Of a stretch of 19,961 nt of DNA, positions 12,360-19,910 are shown piece after piece (position 1 is the stretch's first letter; the number at the start of each line of letters is the position of its first letter). The stretch lies in assembly GCA_937863205.1 (NCBI GenBank), contig CALMGA010000551.1:1-19961 (forward strand). Reading direction: 5' to 3'. The translations under genes were made by a program, and so were the position numbers. Source of the DNA: an uncultured Beijerinckiaceae bacterium (GTDB taxonomy: Bacteria > Pseudomonadota > Alphaproteobacteria > Rhizobiales > Beijerinckiaceae). The notes beneath the pieces are model-generated. The model did no database searches. It worked only from the letters and a program-made list of their open reading frames with translations, and was not told the origin of the DNA.

Positions 12360-12791
12360 ATGCCAATCCAAGCCCGCTACCGCTGGTTCTACCCGGTCGA
12401 CTGGCGCGAACTGTCCGCCATGGTGCGCTTCCAACGTGCAGCGGGACGCTGCGAAGGCTGCGGCCGGCCTCACGGTGCCCTTGTCTGCCACCTGGGCGAC
12501 GGCCGGTGGTGGGACCAGGCGGGGGGCGAATGGCGCGATGGGCAGGGACGCCGGCTGCGGGAGCAGCCGCCGGCACCAACTGAGGCGACGCCCACAACGC
12601 GCGTCTACCTGGCGGCGGCACACCGCGATCACGACCCTACCAACAGCACCCCGCGCAACCTGGCGGCCCTCTGTCAGCGTTGCCACATGCTGCACGATCG
12701 GCCGGAGCATCAGCGCCGCCGGATGCTCACCCTGCGGGCCAGGAAGGCGCTGGGCGACTTGTTCCAGGGGCCTTATAACAACCTGCGCTGA
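12360..12791 (+). CDS. HNH endonuclease-like protein
   Basis: 143 residues. A zinc-binding HNH fold is visible: C31-E-G-C34, then AAAH88RDH91DPTN, N100L, C105-Q-R-C108-H109 and H112D. In the family, the His of HxDH acts as general base and the last His binds metal. A 45-residue insert (HLGDGRWWDQAGGEWRDGQG...) separates the first Cys pair from the catalytic part. It shares a strand and a 20-bp gap with the serine recombinase, so they may be co-transcribed. It could be a homing-type or phage-type nuclease. Confidence 0.7.
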   Translation: MPIQARYRWFYPVDWRELSAMVRFQRAAGRCEGCGRPHGALVCHLGDGRWWDQAGGEWRDGQGRRLREQPPAPTEATPTTRVYLAAAHRDHDPTNSTPRNLAALCQRCHMLHDRPEHQRRRMLTLRARKALGDLFQGPYNNLR

Positions 12792-12800
12792 TCATCACTT

Positions 12801-12980
12801 GTGAACCCGGTCGAGAACGTCTGGCAGTACCTGCAGGCGAACTGGCTGTCGAACCGCGTCTTCGACACTTACGAGGCAATCATCGAGGCCGCCTGCGAGG
12901 CCTGGAACAGGCTCACCAAGCAGCCCGACACCATCACCTCCATCGCCATGTGGGAATGGGCCAACACAGGTCATTCATGA
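12801..12980 (+). pseudogene. IS630-family transposase C-terminal fragment
   Basis: The last 59 codons of a DDE_3-type transposase: NPVENVWQYLQANWLSNRVF, then CEAWNRLTKQPDTITSI and MWEWANTG. The conserved NPVENVW contains the final catalytic Glu. The remainder is missing upstream, where the HNH gene ends ten bases away. A clear insertion-sequence scar. Confidence 0.75.
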
Positions 12981-13006
12981 AGGCCGTTAGTATTAGTTCG
13001 CAGGGC

Positions 13007-13840
13007 TTAGTAGCCAACTAGCCGGCTTGATGCGCGGTATAAAGCGGCCGAGTAGATTGACTTACATATTTCGTCTAACGTATCAAGGCCTTGCGTATAG
13101 ATCACTGTGTTTGAAAATACCCTTGACCTGGCAATCTGGTTGATTCCATGCCTTGTACCATCTACACCCGTCCTAACTGCAAATGTCGACTTCCCCTGTA
13201 GAACTGCACGTCTTGCGGTATCAATGGTGGCGCTGTCGTAGTTGCACTCGAAAACAACGAACACATCAGAGATGCCACTGGTGATCCGATCTCTCTGCAG
13301 GAGTCTCTCTCTAAAGACTGCTCCACCTATAGGCACGGAATCTACGTATTCAGATATGAAGCCTCCAGTGGAGATTAAGTTTTTCTGTACCGACTCACTA
13401 TACCACTCGTGACCATGAAGGCCAGATCCAGCAGGATTGGCAAGAACAGCTACGCTGGACGCTCCTTCAACATCAGTTGCCGCGATATGCGCCGACAGGT
13501 CAACGCCGGGGACACCGCCCGAAACAATGGTTGCGCCCATCTCCGCAAGTCGGCGACAGACATTTGAAACAAGCGAGAACGTCTCGGCAATAGGTGAGCG
13601 TGTTCCGCCGACGCTAACAAGCGGTCTTGACCAGTCTGGATTTGTGCCGAAGAAGTGGAGTCTTTCTGGTATGAGTAGGTCCTCCGGGCGATATCTACGT
13701 TTCGCCTTCGTCCACTTATGGACGTAAAATGGTAGTGCACCGTCTCTGCTGCTTATCGCTTCGTTCGACTCCCTGGCAGCTGGAATACTTGATGTGCATA
13801 AGGTGTATCTCACGGCTTCTCGCACCGCTCCATCAGCCAT
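13007..13840 (-). CDS. DprA/Smf-like SLOG-domain protein
   Basis: 277 residues with a DprA-type Rossmann fold at ~73-225: LVSVGGTRSP (first strand and nucleotide loop), ATIVSGGVPGVDLSAHIAA (the SGGxxGVD signature), VAVLANP, GGFISEY, RDRITSGISDVFVVFE, and TARRAVLQGKSTFAV with HGINQI after it. True DprA loads RecA onto incoming DNA in transformation; standalone DprA-like SLOG proteins also occur in phage-defence loci. The usual SAM and winged-helix domains are absent, and the ~60-residue N-terminus is unassigned. The start overlaps the upstream gene by 31 bases, so it is the third gene of an operon. AT-richer than the plasmid backbone. Confidence 0.75.
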   Translation of the reverse strand: MADGAVREAVRYTLCTSSIPAARESNEAISSRDGALPFYVHKWTKAKRRYRPEDLLIPERLHFFGTNPDWSRPLVSVGGTRSPIAETFSLVSNVCRRLAEMGATIVSGGVPGVDLSAHIAATDVEGASSVAVLANPAGSGLHGHEWYSESVQKNLISTGGFISEYVDSVPIGGAVFRERLLQRDRITSGISDVFVVFECNYDSATIDTARRAVLQGKSTFAVRTGVDGTRHGINQIARSRVFSNTVIYTQGLDTLDEICKSIYSAALYRASSRLVGY

Positions 13841-14466
13841 GGAGGAATGCCTATAGAGACCTGATGGGATCTTGCAGGCGACGTCGAGCTAGTATCAATG
13901 GTAATCTGCTGGGTCTCACCGCATATGCGTAGAACTGTGTGGCCTGGCCTTGGCACGCTTAACTGCGCGACTCCATCATCGTCCGTTTCTTTCGGGTAGA
14001 TCCCCTGGTTTCCGAGACGGTCACTCTGATATAGGCGAACCATGATATGCGTAAGTGGTCGTTCAAGAAGATCTTTAACTCCATTTGCATTTGTGTCGCC
14101 GAATACAGATACACCTACGTGGTACATATCCGCCTCCCTCGGCCCGCTTGCCAGATCTGTAAGGAGCCTGGAGGCAACCGGCGATATTGCGGAGGTAAGC
14201 GCGGCGAACAGGAAGCCTGCGACAGATAAGCGGAAGGCGGAGGAACCAACCCCGGCTCGGCGGTAGACTAAAAAGCTAAGACACCCAAATGCCAGGAGTA
14301 GCATCAACGGTATCGTAATTTCTTTCGGCAGACTCAGACCTAGAAGCGCTCCGGCAGCCTGAACCGCCCCAAACACAAGGCCCAGGTAGGTCAAGTGATC
14401 AGCATTCTGACCGCCCGGTATCGGCTCTCGACGGCCATCTCCTGAAAGAAGCTCTTTCTCCCCCAT
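13810..14466 (-). CDS. three-helix membrane protein with SdrD/CNA-B-like domain
   Basis: 218 residues. Hydrophobic segments at ~26-47 (YLGLVFGAVQAAGALLGLSL), ~50-70 (ITIPLMLLLAFGCLSFLVY) and ~79-103 (LSVAGFLFAALTSAIS) predict three transmembrane helices. The C-terminal ~100 residues resemble the beta-sandwich of SdrD-B/CNA-B modules: VSVFGDTNANGVKDLLERPL (Asp/Asn-rich calcium-type loop) then VRLYQSD and VLRICGE. An odd number of helices puts that domain on the other side from the N-terminus, probably the periplasm. It lies 30 bases after the permease gene and overlaps the DprA-like gene by 31. A sensing or linking role is a guess. Confidence 0.6.
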   Translation of the reverse strand: MGEKELLSGDGRREPIPGGQNADHLTYLGLVFGAVQAAGALLGLSLPKEITIPLMLLLAFGCLSFLVYRRAGVGSSAFRLSVAGFLFAALTSAISPVASRLLTDLASGPREADMYHVGVSVFGDTNANGVKDLLERPLTHIMVRLYQSDRLGNQGIYPKETDDDGVAQLSVPRPGHTVLRICGETQQITIDTSSTSPARSHQVSIGIPPWLMERCEKP

Positions 14467-14496
14467 GCGAAAGCTCCAGCGCTGTCAAGGCTGCTC

Positions 14497-15807
14497 TTAT
14501 GATTTCAGGGTACCCATTTCTATCGTATTAAACCTTCTGCCACGCAGCACATAGTGCAGGGCTATGGCAGTGAAGGTAGCAGTAGTAATTCCGCCAAACA
14601 CATATGGACCAGCCTTCAACGTAAAATCGCCGGCCCCCATGATTACTGAGACGCCCACAACGAGACTATTTGATGAGTCACTAAAATCGACGCCTTCATC
14701 ACGCCAGATGCGGCCAGCTGCCGCCACAATAAGACCGAAGAGGATGAATGACAATCCTCCAAGAATTGGCAGAGGAATGGTCTGTATTACAGCAGAAAAC
14801 ATTGGTGAGAAGCCGAGCACGACCGCGACTCCCCCTGCGAAAACCATCGTCAATGAAGACAGATTACGAGAGACAGTCATCACTCCAATATTCTCTGCAT
14901 ACGTCGTGACTCCCGTTCCTCCAAAGGCTGCGGAGATCATTGTAGCGAGGCTATCAGCCGCAAACGCTCGCCAGAGAAATGGGTCAAGATCCCTGTGGCA
15001 CATAGATCCAATTGCACGAACATGCCCAAGATTTTCTGCTACCAGGATCACGGCTACAGGCGCAATCAGGGCGATAGAGGTCACATCAAAGCGCGGTAGC
15101 GTAAAGCCTGGTGTGCCGATAAGCGGTGAGTTTACGACATCAATGAACGATATTGGCTTCCCGAACCCGGCGACATTTGCCAGTACAATATATAGCGCAT
15201 ATGATACCACGGAGCCAATTAGGATAGCGAACCGCCCCAACCGCCTCGGTGTATAGACGTTTACGACAGCAACAATGACAATAACAAGCAATCCAAAGAA
15301 ACTATCAAATGGCGATGAGCTTATCTCCTTGACAGCCACACCTGCTAAGTTAAGCCCGATAATCGCAACTATGGCCCCTGTCACTACAGGTGGCAAAATT
15401 CTTCTGACAAGTCCGCTTCCAAGCTGCCTTACGATTAAGGCAAATATCAAATACAACGCGCCCGCTGCCATGATGCCGCCCAGTGCATATGGTATATTCT
15501 TATTGGCACCAACGTGGTTATATGCCGTAGCAGCGCTGACCGCCGCTATAAAAGAGAAGCTAGACCCGAGATAACTGGGTATTCTGCCCTTCAAAATAAC
15601 ATAAAACATTATAGTCGAAATACCTGAAAAGAACAAAGCAACGCCAGGATCGAACCCCATAAGCACTGGACCTAGCACCGTTGATCCAAACATTGCCAGG
15701 ACATGTTGCATCCCAAGCCATATGTTCTCCCACAAGGGCAGAACAGCCTCCGGCTGGACGAAATCGTCCGTACGGTATCCTCTATAAGCCTCATGAACTT
15801 CGGTCAT
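14497..15807 (-). CDS. NCS2 nucleobase permease (UraA/RutG-like)
   Basis: 436 residues, about 14 membrane segments, the usual NCS2 length. Family signatures: WENIWLGMQHVLAMFGSTVL at the N-terminus, GFDPGVALFFSGISTI, RIPSYLGSSFSFIAA, PPVVTGAIVAIIGLNLA, VAENLGHV (Glu of TM8), and FGGTGVTTYAENIGVMTVSR (the conserved TM10 acidic motif). Members import uracil, xanthine or other bases with H+ or Na+; the closest look is RutG/UraA, hence pyrimidines. It is first in the three-gene minus-strand operon ending in the DprA-like gene, an unusual pairing. An IS5-type element begins just upstream (~15880), close to where the promoter should be. Confidence 0.85.
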   Translation of the reverse strand: MTEVHEAYRGYRTDDFVQPEAVLPLWENIWLGMQHVLAMFGSTVLGPVLMGFDPGVALFFSGISTIMFYVILKGRIPSYLGSSFSFIAAVSAATAYNHVGANKNIPYALGGIMAAGALYLIFALIVRQLGSGLVRRILPPVVTGAIVAIIGLNLAGVAVKEISSSPFDSFFGLLVIVIVAVVNVYTPRRLGRFAILIGSVVSYALYIVLANVAGFGKPISFIDVVNSPLIGTPGFTLPRFDVTSIALIAPVAVILVAENLGHVRAIGSMCHRDLDPFLWRAFAADSLATMISAAFGGTGVTTYAENIGVMTVSRNLSSLTMVFAGGVAVVLGFSPMFSAVIQTIPLPILGGLSFILFGLIVAAAGRIWRDEGVDFSDSSNSLVVGVSVIMGAGDFTLKAGPYVFGGITTATFTAIALHYVLRGRRFNTIEMGTLKS

Positions 15808-15954
15808 ATTGGATCCCTTTACTCTGACCAGCTAATAGCATCACTCTAATCGTAAGTCATCATCTGGCGCATAGCTTATGAGACCTGTGCGCGAGTGGTG
15901 GGTGCGGCACGATCCTTGATCACCTGATGTCCTGTGAGTGGGGTGGAGGCGGTG

Positions 15955-16894
15955 ATGGCGCGACGTCGGATCGGGCAGGAGCAGTCGCCGCTTGGCGGCT
16001 CGGGGGCACCAGGGGGCACGTCGTTGGACGAGGTCGCGGCCCTGGTGAACTGGACCACGTTGGATCAGCTGCTCGCCGACATCTCAGCGGCCGCCAAAGG
16101 CGAGGCGGGCTGGCCGCCGCTCGCGCTGTTCAAGGCGCTGCTGGTGGCGACATGGCACAACTTGTCCGACGTGCGGCTCGCCGAGGCGCTCGATGACCGC
16201 GTCAGCTTCCGCCGGTTCTGCGGCTTCGCCCTGCACGAGCCGACGCCCGAGCGCACCGCCTTCGTGCGGTTTCGGCGCGAACTGGTACGCCGCCGGCTGG
16301 ACGGGGGCGTTGTTCGAAGCGGTCACGGCACAGCTCGACGCGCGAGGGGTGGTGGTGCGTACCGGCACGCTGGTTGACGCGACTCTGATCGCCTCCGTCA
16401 GCATCCGGCACGACGGCGAGGCGCGCTGAGCCAGGCACCGCCGGCGCAAGCCCGTGCACGGGTACAAGGCGCATGTGGCGAGCGATCAGGAGGCCGGGCT
16501 GATCCGCGGCGTGGCGGTCACCACCGCCAACGTCCACGACGCGGCGGAACTGGACGCCATCCTGCCCGAGGCGTCTGGCCCCACCTATGGTGACAGTGCT
16601 TACGCCGGCGCCAGATCAGAGGGGATCATCCGCGCCCGGGGCGGCACGCCGCTCGCGGTGCACACCGGCATCTGGGGCGGCCCGGAGGCGCTCGCTTTGT
16701 TGAAGGCGCACAACGCCGCCGTGCGCCGCGTTCGTTGCCGGATAGAGAAGGTGTCTGGCACCATGAAGCGCAGCTATGGCCTGCGCCGGATGCGCTGGCG
16801 CGGGCTGGCCAAGGCGGGACTGCAGGTCAGACTGGCGGCGATGGCCTACAACCTGCGTCGGAGTTGGCGGCTGCTCGCACCAAAGCCGGCGTGA
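15955..16894 (+). pseudogene. IS5-family transposase, inactivated
   Basis: A DUF772-type N-terminal domain (WPPLALFKALLVATWHNLSD, then VRLAEALDDRVSFRRFCGF) is followed by the DDE core: TLVDATLIA (Asp), YGDSAYAG (Asp) and RIEKVSGTMKRSYGLRRM (Glu). It is interrupted twice. Around 16306-16310 a five-G run causes a +1 frame change, after which the reading continues as GALFEAVTAQLDARG. At 16427-16429 a TGA replaces the expected Trp codon (EAR-stop-ARHRRRKPVHGYK). Some IS5 elements use frameshifting, but the extra nonsense codon points to decay. I found no matching terminal inverted repeat to the right, so the right end is probably lost. Confidence 0.8.
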
Positions 16895-16899
16895 ACGAC

Positions 16900-17264
16900 G
16901 GCCGGACTCCGCCTGATGCGGCGTGACACAATCCGGATCCAGGTGGATAAGCCATCGGCAACGCGCCGGCAACCTGCCGAAGGCTCCAGAACCGCCGGGG
17001 AGGATCAATCCTAGCCAACTCCGTAGCCCGCGCACACGTCTCATTAGTAGCCTGCTGCAGGGCGTGCCCTGTCGGGCCGCGCTGTCGTAAACGTCGCCGC
17101 TGCGCGTCGCCGCCCTGCGGGCTTCCATCGCTCACGCATCCCCGATGTTGCCAGGGCCACGGCCTGTCGGCCGCCTCAAGGGGCAAGCCCTTGACCCGTC
17201 CGCCCGGCCGTGGCGTTCGTCGGCCGAGGCAAAGCTCCGCTTTGCCCAGCTCCGGGCAACCTTC
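16900..17264. other. non-coding spacer with short hairpins
   Basis: No credible gene on either strand; the long minus-strand frame 16827-17294 is low-complexity. It holds TCAAGGG-GCAAG-CCCTTGA (17176-17194) and GGCAAAGC-TCC-GCTTTGCC (17228-17246). Being next to the partition operon it could include a transfer origin or the parA promoter region, but I see no known nick-site motif. Confidence 0.4.
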
Positions 17265-17400
17265 TACCGCTAAACCGTCATAACGGTGCACCACTGCAAC
17301 GCCGCAGTGGTGTAAAGGCGTACCGTTAGAACAGTATGTCGCTAAGATGGCACACCGATAAAGCGGTTTACCGCTATATGGGTTTGACGGTGTGCCGGTA
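17265..17400. repeat. centromere/operator-like CGGT-ACCG repeats upstream of parA
   Basis: Repeated short elements: ACCGT-CATA-ACGGT (17274-17287), CACCACTGC-AACGCC-GCAGTGGTG (17289-17312), TACCGTTAG (17321), ACCGATAAAGCGGT, AGCGGT-TT-ACCGCT (17362-17375) and ACGGTGTGCCGGT (17387-17399). ParA/ribbon-helix-helix systems bind clusters of short repeats upstream of parA as both centromere and operator. A TTGACG (17384-17389) may be the parA -35 element. Confidence 0.6.
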
Positions 17401-17417
17401 TGAGGTAGAAAGCCGCC

Positions 17418-18062
17418 ATGCGGGTTATCTCACTTATCAATCAAAAGGGCGGCACCGGGAAAACCAACCTGGTCACGTCCCTTGCCGTCCACGCGCAAGA
17501 GCAAGGCGACCGCGTTCTGATCTTGGACCTGGACCCGCAGCTAAACTCCTTGGAATGGGGCCAGGAGCGGGAGAGCTTGGAACTTGGGCCGCCGATCGTT
17601 GAAGCGTTCCCGCTCGCCAAGTTGTCCCAGCTCTCCGCCATGGTGCGCGGCCTGAAAGACTTCGACACGGTGTTTATCGACACCCCCGGCGTCGAAAGCA
17701 CCGCCGCGCATTGGGCCATGGCAGCGGCCAACCTTTGCCTGGTGCCGATCACGCCGAGCAAGGCCGACGTGCGGGCGACCCGCCCAACGCTGGCCGCGCT
17801 CGCGCGAGGGGACACCGACTTTGCTATTATCATGAGTAAAGTCGAGACTAACGTGGCCAAGGCAAGAAGTGATGAAATGGCGACGGGGCTCTCAGCAGCC
17901 GGCACACTGGCCTTGCCGTTCATTCATCATCTGATGGACTATAAAGACGCTTATGGCTCTGCTAAAGGCGCGACCGAATACTCACCAAAGGGTCAGGCGG
18001 CGAGCGAGATACGCCAGCTCTGGCAGTGGATCAAAAAGCACAAATTGGACAAGCATAAATGA
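17418..18062 (+). CDS. parA: ParA-family partition ATPase
   Basis: 214 residues, the short ParA (type Ib, ParF-like) class without an N-terminal HTH. Deviant Walker A K10-G-G-T-G-K15-T16 (NQKGGTGKTN), switch region LDLDPQLNSLEW, and Walker B-like VFIDTPG followed by the helix with VPITPSKADV. It forms nucleotide-dependent assemblies on the nucleoid to segregate plasmid copies. Its stop overlaps the next start by ATGA, so the two are translationally coupled. The repeat cluster upstream is the likely centromere and operator. No second ParA is present. Confidence 0.9.
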   Translation: MRVISLINQKGGTGKTNLVTSLAVHAQEQGDRVLILDLDPQLNSLEWGQERESLELGPPIVEAFPLAKLSQLSAMVRGLKDFDTVFIDTPGVESTAAHWAMAAANLCLVPITPSKADVRATRPTLAALARGDTDFAIIMSKVETNVAKARSDEMATGLSAAGTLALPFIHHLMDYKDAYGSAKGATEYSPKGQAASEIRQLWQWIKKHKLDKHK

Positions 18063-18358
18063 GCAAGCGCCCGAGCGTTTTCGATACAGCCCCACTCATC
18101 CCGCCGGCCGTTGCCCGAGGCGCGACCGCCGGTCAAGTAGACGAGGCGGCAGTGCCAGCCTCCAGCTCGCGCGAGAAGCGCGCTCAGGTGAAGGCTACGG
18201 TCTACCTTGATCCCGCCGTGCATGACGTGTTGCGAGAGATCGCTTTTCACGAGCGGAAGAAAGTCCATGACCTATTCGTAGAGGGCTTGGATCAGGTACT
18301 CACGAGCCGCCGGCATGCCACCGTCAAAGAGCTTACCGCCAAAGGTAAAACGGCATAG
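18059..18358 (+). CDS. ribbon-helix-helix ParA partner (ParG-like)
   Basis: 99 residues. The first ~45 are flexible (Pro/Ala/Ser-rich), as in ParG-type proteins whose tail stimulates the ParA ATPase. The C-terminal part has a ribbon-helix-helix: QVKATVYLDPAVHDVLREIA then ERKKVHDLFVEGLDQVL. It should bind the CGGT-type repeats on both sides of the operon, acting as centromere-binding protein and autorepressor. It overlaps parA by four bases. Confidence 0.8.
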   Translation: MSKRPSVFDTAPLIPPAVARGATAGQVDEAAVPASSSREKRAQVKATVYLDPAVHDVLREIAFHERKKVHDLFVEGLDQVLTSRRHATVKELTAKGKTA

Positions 18359-18390
18359 CGGTACACCGTTGTGACGGTAAAACGGTACAG
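18357..18390. repeat. CGGT-ACCG repeats downstream of the partition operon
   Basis: AGCGGTACACCGTTGTGACG followed by GTAAAACGGTAC carries at least four CGGT/ACCG half-sites, including CGGT-AC-ACCG. The same motif family lies upstream of parA, so the partition operon is bracketed. Confidence 0.5.
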
Positions 18391-18402
18391 GCAGCAGAGC
18401 GC

Positions 18403-18538
18403 GGAACGCTCGCCCCAGATTTCCGCCAAATCTCTGCCCAGATGGCGCGCGCATACCCTGCCAAGTTGAACCAACCCAACGGTATGGGTAAGGGGAGTGA
18501 TGCTGCTTTTATCCGCAGAAATCTGGGGCGAGCATTCC
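18403..18538. promoter_or_regulatory. inverted iteron pair upstream of rep (likely operator)
   Basis: GGAACGCTCGCCCCAGATT (18403-18421) faces its inverted copy AATCTGGGGCGAGCATTCC (18520-18538). These match the origin iterons at 19601-19773. An inverted pair upstream of rep is the standard layout for autorepression by initiator dimers. They lie upstream only if rep starts at 18586. Confidence 0.65.
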
Positions 18539-18585
18539 CGTTTCCGTTGGGCGGTGTGGCCAGTGGGGCTAAGCTCGATCCTACG

Positions 18586-19584
18586 ATGAACAGCGGCCGG
18601 CCACTCTCGGAAGAGGAAAAGAAGCGCCTAGAGCGCAAGCAACGCACGTTGCAGAACCGCCGGGGCCGCAAAAATCCGGCCGTGATGCCGGATCGCCTGG
18701 CCCGCACCTCCGCCTTTGTGCCCCGCCGGCAAGGCCTCATCACTGACAGCAACTTTTCCCGTATCTACGAGGTGCCGGGGTACTCCGTGGTTGAAGTGCG
18801 TGGCCGGGAACTGGGGAGCCAGCATCGGGACGCGATTTATGCGGTATTCCGGCTTAAGGGCGACATGGTGCGCGCCGAGAATCCGAACTATCGTCCACGC
18901 ACCTTCTCACTGCCCTACGAAAGATTTTACGAGACTAAGACGACCTGGCGGGCACTGATCCGGTGCATGGGCCGCACCGAGCACGTGAACAACGTGACAA
19001 GCCTCCTGATGACTTTCCAGGAGATACAACAGGTAATTGTGATCGTGCATGAAGGTCGCTCGCTCAAGGAGCTGGAGCGGATCAAGCAGGCCCGCGCCAA
19101 CCGGCAGCTTGCCGACACCGCCGGCACGGCCGAGCCGATCATTTCCAAGGTCACTTGGGAAGGTGCCCAGCTCGACAGCGTTGTGACCGTGCGCTTTGGC
19201 GCGGATATGCTGCGGATGATCGAGAAGGCCCACTTGGTCAGCATCAACGCCGATGTGCAGTTCCGGCTAAAGTCCGATCATGCTAAGGTTTTCTGGCCAT
19301 TTATCGACAGCCAGCCAGCCCACAGCTACATTGACGAGAGCCGCCTTGCCGACCTCGCCGGCCGTACAATCTGGGGCGAGGGTTCCAGCGCCAGCAAACG
19401 GGCACAGTTCCGCAAGGAGTGCCGGGAGGCGTTTGTTGACATGGTGACGGCTGGTGGCCTCGCCGCTTGGCGTGAAGAAATCACCGGCACAGGCTGGAAC
19501 AAGTCCCGGCGCTACCATTACGACCATGCCGCGCTGCGCCAGGTGGATCGGACCGCCGCCGCGCAGGGCGTCCTGCCGCTCTAA
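18586..19584 (+). CDS. plasmid replication initiator (RepA-like)
   Basis: 332 residues from the ATG at 18586; the frame is open from 18442, but the extra 48 codons contain an iteron and look non-coding. The N-terminus is basic and helical (SEEEKKRLERKQRTLQNRRG). A conserved initiator-like region follows (AFVPRRQGLITDSNFSRIYE, YSVVEVRGRELGSQHRDAIY), then FSLPYERFYETKTTWRALIR and a C-terminal winged-helix-like part. It is identified as the initiator mainly from the iterons on both sides and the adjacent partition operon; the family call is less certain. One inverted iteron lies inside the coding sequence (19368-19386). Confidence 0.75.
   Translation: MNSGRPLSEEEKKRLERKQRTLQNRRGRKNPAVMPDRLARTSAFVPRRQGLITDSNFSRIYEVPGYSVVEVRGRELGSQHRDAIYAVFRLKGDMVRAENPNYRPRTFSLPYERFYETKTTWRALIRCMGRTEHVNNVTSLLMTFQEIQQVIVIVHEGRSLKELERIKQARANRQLADTAGTAEPIISKVTWEGAQLDSVVTVRFGADMLRMIEKAHLVSINADVQFRLKSDHAKVFWPFIDSQPAHSYIDESRLADLAGRTIWGEGSSASKRAQFRKECREAFVDMVTAGGLAAWREEITGTGWNKSRRYHYDHAALRQVDRTAAAQGVLPL
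19368..19386 (-). repeat. iteron inside the rep coding sequence
   Basis: AATCTGGGGCGAGGGTTCC, the exact reverse complement of the consensus iteron GGAACCCTCGCCCCAGATT, coding for part of TIWGEGSS in Rep. Confidence 0.7.
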
Positions 19585-19600
19585 GCTGATTTCCTGTACT

Positions 19601-19773
19601 GCTCGCCCCGATTTAGCGGGAACCCTCGCCCCAAATTTGGCTTGCCAACAGGTGGCAAGTGCATTGCCGTGGGTGAAGGCATCAAAGCCGGAACCCTCGC
19701 CCCAGAGTTTCGCAACCCTCGCCCCAGATTGTGGAACCCTCGCCCCAGATTGCCGGAACCCTCGCCCTGATTT
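19601..19773 (+). repeat. origin iteron array
   Basis: Direct copies of GGAACCCTCGCCCCAGATT: a partial one at 19601, then 19619, 19690, 19712, 19733 and a diverged 19755. The last four are spaced 22, 21 and 22 bases, two helical turns, so bound Rep monomers would line up on one face. This is the likely replication origin. Confidence 0.85.
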
Positions 19774-19855
19774 TCATATGTAACTACCTGTCGTAGTTGC
19801 ATAAAACGTGGTATAAAGACTTTCTTTATAGACAGATAAAGACTTAGAAAGACAC
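19770..19855. other. AT-rich unwinding region of the origin
   Basis: Directly after the iterons composition drops to AT-rich (TTTTCATATG, then TAAAGACTTTCTTTATAGAC). It includes AACTAC-CTGTC-GTAGTT and two TAAAGACTT repeats. The usual place for strand opening. I see no strong DnaA box. Confidence 0.55.
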
Positions 19856-19891
19856 ACCGCCCCTCTGATTGCGCTTCGGAAAGCCCGCCCC

Positions 19892-19910
19892 TTTTTGCCT
19901 TCGGCAAAAA
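19892..19910. terminator. UUCG-loop hairpin, bidirectional terminator-like
   Basis: TTTTTGCC-TTC-GGCAAAAA, a stem closed by a C(UUCG)G tetraloop with T/A runs on both sides. It lies past the origin; runs of C follow (19917-19925) up to the window end. Confidence 0.5.

Noticed and set aside
16827..17294. 155-aa minus ORF beside parA
   Set aside because: No ribosome binding site, basic low-complexity composition, and it antiparallels the transposase remnant and spacer.
19601..19773. CRISPR array
   Set aside because: Repeats are 19-mers with only 2-3 bases between them, next to a rep gene and an AT-rich stretch. This is an iteron array, and there are no cas genes.
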